DNA of 64,000 bases from Bog-532 sp963830385 (GTDB taxonomy: Bacteria; Actinomycetota; Actinomycetes; Streptosporangiales; Streptosporangiaceae), in NCBI GenBank assembly GCA_963830385.1, contig CAWHMD010000005.1, forward strand, positions 1,178,001-1,242,000, read 5' to 3'. Under the pieces are notes generated by a model. That model made no database searches, was not told the origin of the DNA, and saw nothing but the letters and a program-made list of their open reading frames with translations. Of this stretch, positions 60,979-64,000 are shown piece after piece; the first letter of the stretch is position 1, and each line of letters opens with the position of its first letter. Made by a program: the position numbers and the translations under genes.

Positions 60979-61656
60979 ATGAACTACGAGCAAACTTCTG
61001 AACTGGCGAAACGAGCCGCTATATACGCTGCGCTCGCTGACACTGCCAGGTTGCAGATCACAGACGTACTGACCGCCGGAGACGCATCCCCGTCCAAGCT
61101 GGCCGCGATGCTGCACATGCCGTCCAACCTGCTGGCCCACCACCTGCACGTCCTGGAGGAGGCGGGCATCATCACCCGCCACCGATCGGGAGGCGACCGC
61201 CGCCGCACCTATTTGCAGCTGGTCCCGGGCGCGCTGGATCTCCCGGCGATCGGGCCGCGGCCGGCCGCGCGGCGGGTGCTGTTTGTCTGCACCGCCAACT
61301 CCGCCCGCTCCCACCTCGCCGCCGCGCTATGGCGGCGCGCCAGCACCATCCCCGCCGCATCAGCTGGCACCCACCCGGCCGACGCCATCGCTCCCGGCGC
61401 GATCGACGCGGCCGCGCGGCACCAGCTGCCGCTGCCCCGCCGGCGCCCCCGGCACCTCAGTGACGTCCACGAAGACGGCGACCTGATCATCACCGTCTGC
61501 GATATGGCCCATGAAGAGCTCGGCGGCCTGGCGGCGGTGCACTGGTCCGTGCCGGACCCCGTCCCGGCCGGTGACCCGGAGAGCTTCGACGTAGCCCTGG
61601 CCAACCTCGCGGACCGGGTCGGGCGCCTCGCGCCGCACCTGACAGCCGCCTGCTGA
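60979..61656 (+). CDS. ArsR repressor fused to arsenate reductase ArsC
   Basis: 225 residues. Residues 1-90: ArsR-type winged HTH (LAAMLHMPSNLLAHHLHVLEEAG). Residues 98-225: low-molecular-weight-phosphatase-type arsenate reductase with P-loop CTANSARS (Cys104), VCDMAHEE (Cys174) and HWSVPDP. It would both sense and reduce arsenate. The ArsR part has no Cys at all, so the usual As(III) site is absent; the only other Cys is the last residue, 225. ATG 60979 lies just after the operator, with no ribosome binding site. Confidence 0.92.
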   Translation: MNYEQTSELAKRAAIYAALADTARLQITDVLTAGDASPSKLAAMLHMPSNLLAHHLHVLEEAGIITRHRSGGDRRRTYLQLVPGALDLPAIGPRPAARRVLFVCTANSARSHLAAALWRRASTIPAASAGTHPADAIAPGAIDAAARHQLPLPRRRPRHLSDVHEDGDLIITVCDMAHEELGGLAAVHWSVPDPVPAGDPESFDVALANLADRVGRLAPHLTAAC

Positions 61657-61663
61657 CCGTCCG

Positions 61664-62371
61664 CTAACAGCAGTCATCGCCGCGCCAGGAACCGATGCCC
61701 TCCCGCACCGACACGGCGGCGATACCCAGGCCAATGGCCGGATCCAGCCACCAGGTGCCGGGCCATACGGCGGTGACGGCCAAGCCCAGCAGGACGGCTG
61801 CCGCCTGGGCGGCGCACAGATAGTTCTGGGTACCTTCCCCTGCGGTGGCGGCTGAGCCCAGCTGCAACGCGAGCTTGTGCTTGGCCCGGCCCAGCAGCGG
61901 CATTTCCAGCAGCGCGACGGCCGTCAGCGCGATCCCGATCACTGTGGTGTCGGGATGGTGGCCAGTTACCAGGTCGTGCACCGATTCTGCGGCAATGTAC
62001 GGCGCGAGCAGCCAGAACGAGACGCCGACGGCACGCTGGGCGCGGCGCTCAGCGGTCCCGGACAAGGTACGGCTTCCGGTGAACCGCCAGATCACGATGA
62101 CGCTGGCCAGGCCCTCGACAGCGCTGCCCAGCGCCCATCCGGTCAGCGCGATCGACCCCGCCGCCACACCCTGCCACAGCCCAACGCCGCCCTCGGTACA
62201 CATCCAGGCCAGGCTGGCCCACGCCAGCCATCGCGCCCTCCTAGCTGCGCGGTGCCACCCGGCATCGCGTACCACCGGCATCCCAGGCCCGGCCACGCAT
62301 GAGTCACCCGGGCAGCGGCAGGGATCCTCGAGGGGAATGTGCGAGTCGCGCGCTGGGCGGGCAGCGGTCAT
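61664..62371 (-). CDS. CDF-like cation transporter with Cys-rich ends
   Basis: 235 residues, five or six membrane helices. LYIAAESVHDLVTG-like segment (PYIAAESVHDLVTGHHPD) and QNYLCAAQAAAVLLG plus WWLDPAIGLGIAAVSVREG resemble the cation-diffusion-facilitator transmembrane core; the usual C-terminal cytoplasmic domain is missing. Both tails hold Cys: CRCPGDSCVAGPG near the start and GDDCC at the end. ATG 62369-62371 overlaps the repressor's TGA. Probable efflux of Cd, Pb or a related ion. Confidence 0.82.
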   Translation of the reverse strand: MTAARPARDSHIPLEDPCRCPGDSCVAGPGMPVVRDAGWHRAARRARWLAWASLAWMCTEGGVGLWQGVAAGSIALTGWALGSAVEGLASVIVIWRFTGSRTLSGTAERRAQRAVGVSFWLLAPYIAAESVHDLVTGHHPDTTVIGIALTAVALLEMPLLGRAKHKLALQLGSAATAGEGTQNYLCAAQAAAVLLGLAVTAVWPGTWWLDPAIGLGIAAVSVREGIGSWRGDDCC

Positions 62372-62739
62372 GACGACTCCGGCCCGCAGGCGCCCAGGCC
62401 GTATTCGGGGCATAGCGCGACGGCATTGCCGGTAGCCACCAGCACCTCCTCGGCCGCGGTGAGCATGTCAGCGAGCGCGGGCTGGGCCAGCCGGAACACC
62501 GAGGCCCTCCCCGCAGGCTCTGAGGTCACCAGCCCGCAGTCCCGCAAGCACGCCAGGTGCTTAGATACCGTCGACTGCGCCAGCCCCAGCGCCGCTACCA
62601 GGTCGGTTACCCGAGCCGGCCCACCGGCCAGCCGACGAACGATCACCAGCCGCGCCGGGTCGCCCAGCGAATGAAACAGCGCCGCAGCCGGCGCCAGCTC
62701 CACCCGCTCCACATTCGCATCAGCTGATATCATCGCCAT
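62368..62739 (-). CDS. CmtR-like ArsR-family metal repressor
   Basis: 123 residues. The HTH VTDLVAALGLAQSTVSKHLACLRDCGL has Cys64 and Cys68, and Cys110 follows 42 residues later. This matches the Cys57/Cys61/Cys102 layout of the Cd(II)/Pb(II) sensor CmtR of M. tuberculosis. An extra Cys118 is present. It most likely represses itself and the transporter with which it overlaps (ATGA). TATGAT six bases before the ATG suggests a leaderless transcript. Confidence 0.9.
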   Translation of the reverse strand: MAMISADANVERVELAPAAALFHSLGDPARLVIVRRLAGGPARVTDLVAALGLAQSTVSKHLACLRDCGLVTSEPAGRASVFRLAQPALADMLTAAEEVLVATGNAVALCPEYGLGACGPESS

Positions 62740-62741
62740 TA

Positions 62742-62756
62742 AGCGATCATATCGCT
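62742..62756 (-). promoter_or_regulatory. Palindromic operator overlapping the -10 of the CmtR-like gene
   Basis: AGCGAT and ATCGCT flank a three-base centre, three bases upstream of the start codon. On the minus strand TATGAT lies inside it, so repressor binding would block the promoter directly. Confidence 0.6.
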
Positions 62757-62831
62757 ATCTTGCGAATTTAGATATGGTCCTGGCCCGGATGGGCGGATGG
62801 GCGATGAGGGCTCCGTGGGCCGAGGGGATCG

Positions 62832-63191
62832 TCAGGCTCCAGGCGCACGCAGGACGTCGCTGAGCGCGGCCATGGCCGCTGGCTCGATCCGGTAGTAGGC
62901 CCACTTGCCGCGCTGCTCGCGGCTGACCAGTCCCGCGGCGGCGAGCTGTTTCATGTGGTGAGAGACGGTGGGCTGAGTCAGGCCAAGAGGTGCCGTGAGG
63001 TCACAGATGCAGGCCTCACCGCCGTCGGCGGCGGCGATCATGGACAGCAGCCGGACCCGGTGGCGGTCCCCGAGCGCGCGGAACACGCGGGCTAGTTGCT
63101 CGGCCGCGTCATCGTCGAGAACTCCGCCGGCCAGCGGGGAGCAGCAGGCGGCCAGGCTGGTCTCCTGCACCGGAAGCGTCGTTCTTGCCAT
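62832..63191 (-). CDS. arsR: Arsenite-responsive ArsR repressor (CgArsR-like)
   Basis: 119 residues. Winged HTH CDLTAPLGLTQPTVSHHMKQL. Cys16-Cys17 near the N-terminus plus Cys61/Cys63 in ACICDL mirror the Cys15-Cys16-Cys55 As(III) site of C. glutamicum ArsR. Divergent from the flavoprotein gene across tandem palindromes. Confidence 0.92.
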   Translation of the reverse strand: MARTTLPVQETSLAACCSPLAGGVLDDDAAEQLARVFRALGDRHRVRLLSMIAAADGGEACICDLTAPLGLTQPTVSHHMKQLAAAGLVSREQRGKWAYYRIEPAAMAALSDVLRAPGA

Positions 63192-63212
63192 GGTCTCATT
63201 CTCTCATACGAA

Positions 63213-63253
63213 TTGACAGATATCGATGCATCGATCATAGTCGATGCATCGAT
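63213..63253 (+). promoter_or_regulatory. Promoter with tandem ArsR palindromes
   Basis: TTGACA at 63213-63218, a 17-base spacer and CATAGT at 63236-63241 form a good promoter for the flavoprotein gene. The palindromes ATCGATGCATCGAT (63222-63235) and TCGATGCATCGA (63241-63252) lie in the spacer and directly after the -10, so repressor binding would shut it tightly. Confidence 0.75.
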
Positions 63254-63278
63254 ACTTGTGAATGGGAGGACCGCGAGG

Positions 63279-64000
63279 ATGAGTGACCTGCCTGTTGCCG
63301 TGATCGGAGCGGGCCCGCTGGGGCTCGCCGCTGCCACGCACCTGCTCGAACGAGGACTGGAGCCGGTGGTGCTGGAGTCCGGGGACGGCCCGGGCTCGGC
63401 TGTGCTGGAGTGGGGACACGTCCGGCTGTTTTCACCCTGGCCGGAGCTTATCGACCAGGCGGCCGCCCGGCGGCTGGAGGCCACCGGCTGGACCGCGCCC
63501 GATTCGGGCTATCCGACCGGTAAGGAGTGGGTGGACCGTTACCTGGCCCCGCTCGCAGGCACCCTCGGCGACAGGATCCGCTACGGCGCTCAAGTGACCG
63601 GGGTGTCACGTAAGGGACGGGACCGCCTGGTCGATGCCGACCGGGAGGACCAGCCGTTCACCGTGCACGTGACCGCGGCCGGGGAGGAGTACCGGCTGGA
63701 GGCCCGGGCGGTGATCGATGCGTCCGGGACCTGGCGGACGCCCAACCCGGCCGGGGCGGACGGGCTGCCCGCGCTGGGCGAGCACGCGGTTCACGATCTG
63801 CTCCGGTATCAGGTCCCGGACTTCGCGGCCCCGGAGCCGTTCGCCGGCCGGCACACCGTGGTCCTCGGCAGCGGTCATTCGGCGGCCACCGCGATCATCG
63901 AGCTGGCCCGCATCGCCCGCGAGCATGCCGGCACGCAGATCACCTGGGTCCTGCGCCGGGGCATCACCGGGAAGACGTTCGGCGGCGGCACCGCCGATCA
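63279..64000 (+). CDS. ArsO-like flavin-dependent monooxygenase (3' end cut by window edge)
   Basis: 240 codons are visible from ATG 63279, seven bases after GGAGGACC and next to GAGG. The FAD site VIGAGPLGLAAATHLLERG and second nucleotide site VVLGSGHSAATAI are present, with FSPWPELID typical of the actinobacterial ars-linked group of flavin monooxygenases. Its promoter is under the ArsR palindromes. Proposed roles include oxidation of organic or trivalent arsenic, unproven. The frame is open to the window edge. Confidence 0.9.
   Translation, partial: MSDLPVAVIGAGPLGLAAATHLLERGLEPVVLESGDGPGSAVLEWGHVRLFSPWPELIDQAAARRLEATGWTAPDSGYPTGKEWVDRYLAPLAGTLGDRIRYGAQVTGVSRKGRDRLVDADREDQPFTVHVTAAGEEYRLEARAVIDASGTWRTPNPAGADGLPALGEHAVHDLLRYQVPDFAAPEPFAGRHTVVLGSGHSAATAIIELARIAREHAGTQITWVLRRGITGKTFGGGTAD

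Noticed and set aside
1..64000. tRNA, rRNA, insertion sequences or prophage genes
   Set aside because: I looked for cloverleaf-like segments with CCA ends, transposase or integrase motifs and flanking duplications and saw none I could support.

Overview
The window is very GC-rich, with strong third-position G/C, many GTG and TTG starts, ATGA/GTGA/TTGA gene overlaps and GGAGG-type ribosome binding sites. Together with an F420-type LLM oxidoreductase, menaquinone MenA, an AfsR/SARP regulator, an MTB12-like lipoprotein, an Erm(37)-like methyltransferase and CmtR- and CgArsR-like metal sensors, this points to a chromosomal piece of an actinomycete (Actinomycetota). I cannot fix the genus.

Region by region. 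1-2.0 kb: a partial HAD hydrolase and a membrane diguanylate cyclase, both minus strand. 2.26-2.84 kb: the most unusual segment. A 17-codon ORF with a very strong ribosome binding site is followed by a tandem array of at least six micro-ORFs, each with its own Shine-Dalgarno and its own stop, all encoding the same 6-7 residue peptide (M-S/R-A-D-G-W-S). The Ser7 codon switches between AGC, AGT and TCC and the stop between TGA and TAA, so selection seems to act on the peptide. 2.9-7.4 kb: a minus-strand amidase, Ntn-hydrolase acylase and small membrane protein. 7.6-12.8 kb: a frame-broken NERD protein, ilvD, a frame-broken GNAT and menA. 13-19.7 kb: two proteins that share a helix-turn-helix-like domain but carry different low-complexity regions, flanking a band-7/NfeD pair. 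18.9-26.9 kb: GNAT, PhzF-like, Erm(37)-like methyltransferase, PHP phosphatase, LLM oxidoreductase, AIM24-like, Ada-AlkA, Ogt and NUDIX genes, including an alkylation-repair pair. 27-32.2 kb: an unknown protein, a badly broken FUSC-type membrane protein, a Tat-exported GH127 glycosidase and a DUF2231-Rieske fusion.

32.3-35.3 kb holds a tightly overlapping four-gene operon: acyl-CoA dehydrogenase-like, PIG-L deacetylase, NodS-like methyltransferase and GT2 glycosyltransferase. This looks like an uncharacterised glycolipid or amino-sugar pathway. 36.3-43.3 kb is a Puu-like polyamine or amine utilisation cluster: PuuD-like amidase, GntR regulator, APC permease, glutamine-synthetase-like ligase, aldehyde dehydrogenase and SDR. 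43.3-48.2 kb: a lipoprotein, serA and a frame-split AfsR-type regulator. 48.3-51.3 kb: a structured non-coding region with two intrinsic terminators, then cydAB behind two palindromic operators. 51.3-56.4 kb: two DUF929 thioredoxin-like proteins, VKOR, an MFS exporter and a lipoprotein, apparently an oxidative-folding module. 56.8-57.6 kb: an MHYT sensor.

58-64 kb is a metal-resistance island. A minus-strand operon (aquaporin, CoA-disulfide-reductase-like flavoprotein, shortened PstS) diverges from an ArsR-ArsC fusion across one inverted repeat. Next come a CmtR-like repressor with a Cys-rich CDF-like transporter, and a CgArsR-like repressor diverging from an ArsO-like flavoprotein across tandem palindromes that overlap a good promoter.

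Four genes (NERD, GNAT, FUSC, SARP) are split by frame changes, mostly at G/C homopolymers. Base-calling error and true decay cannot be separated from the sequence alone.
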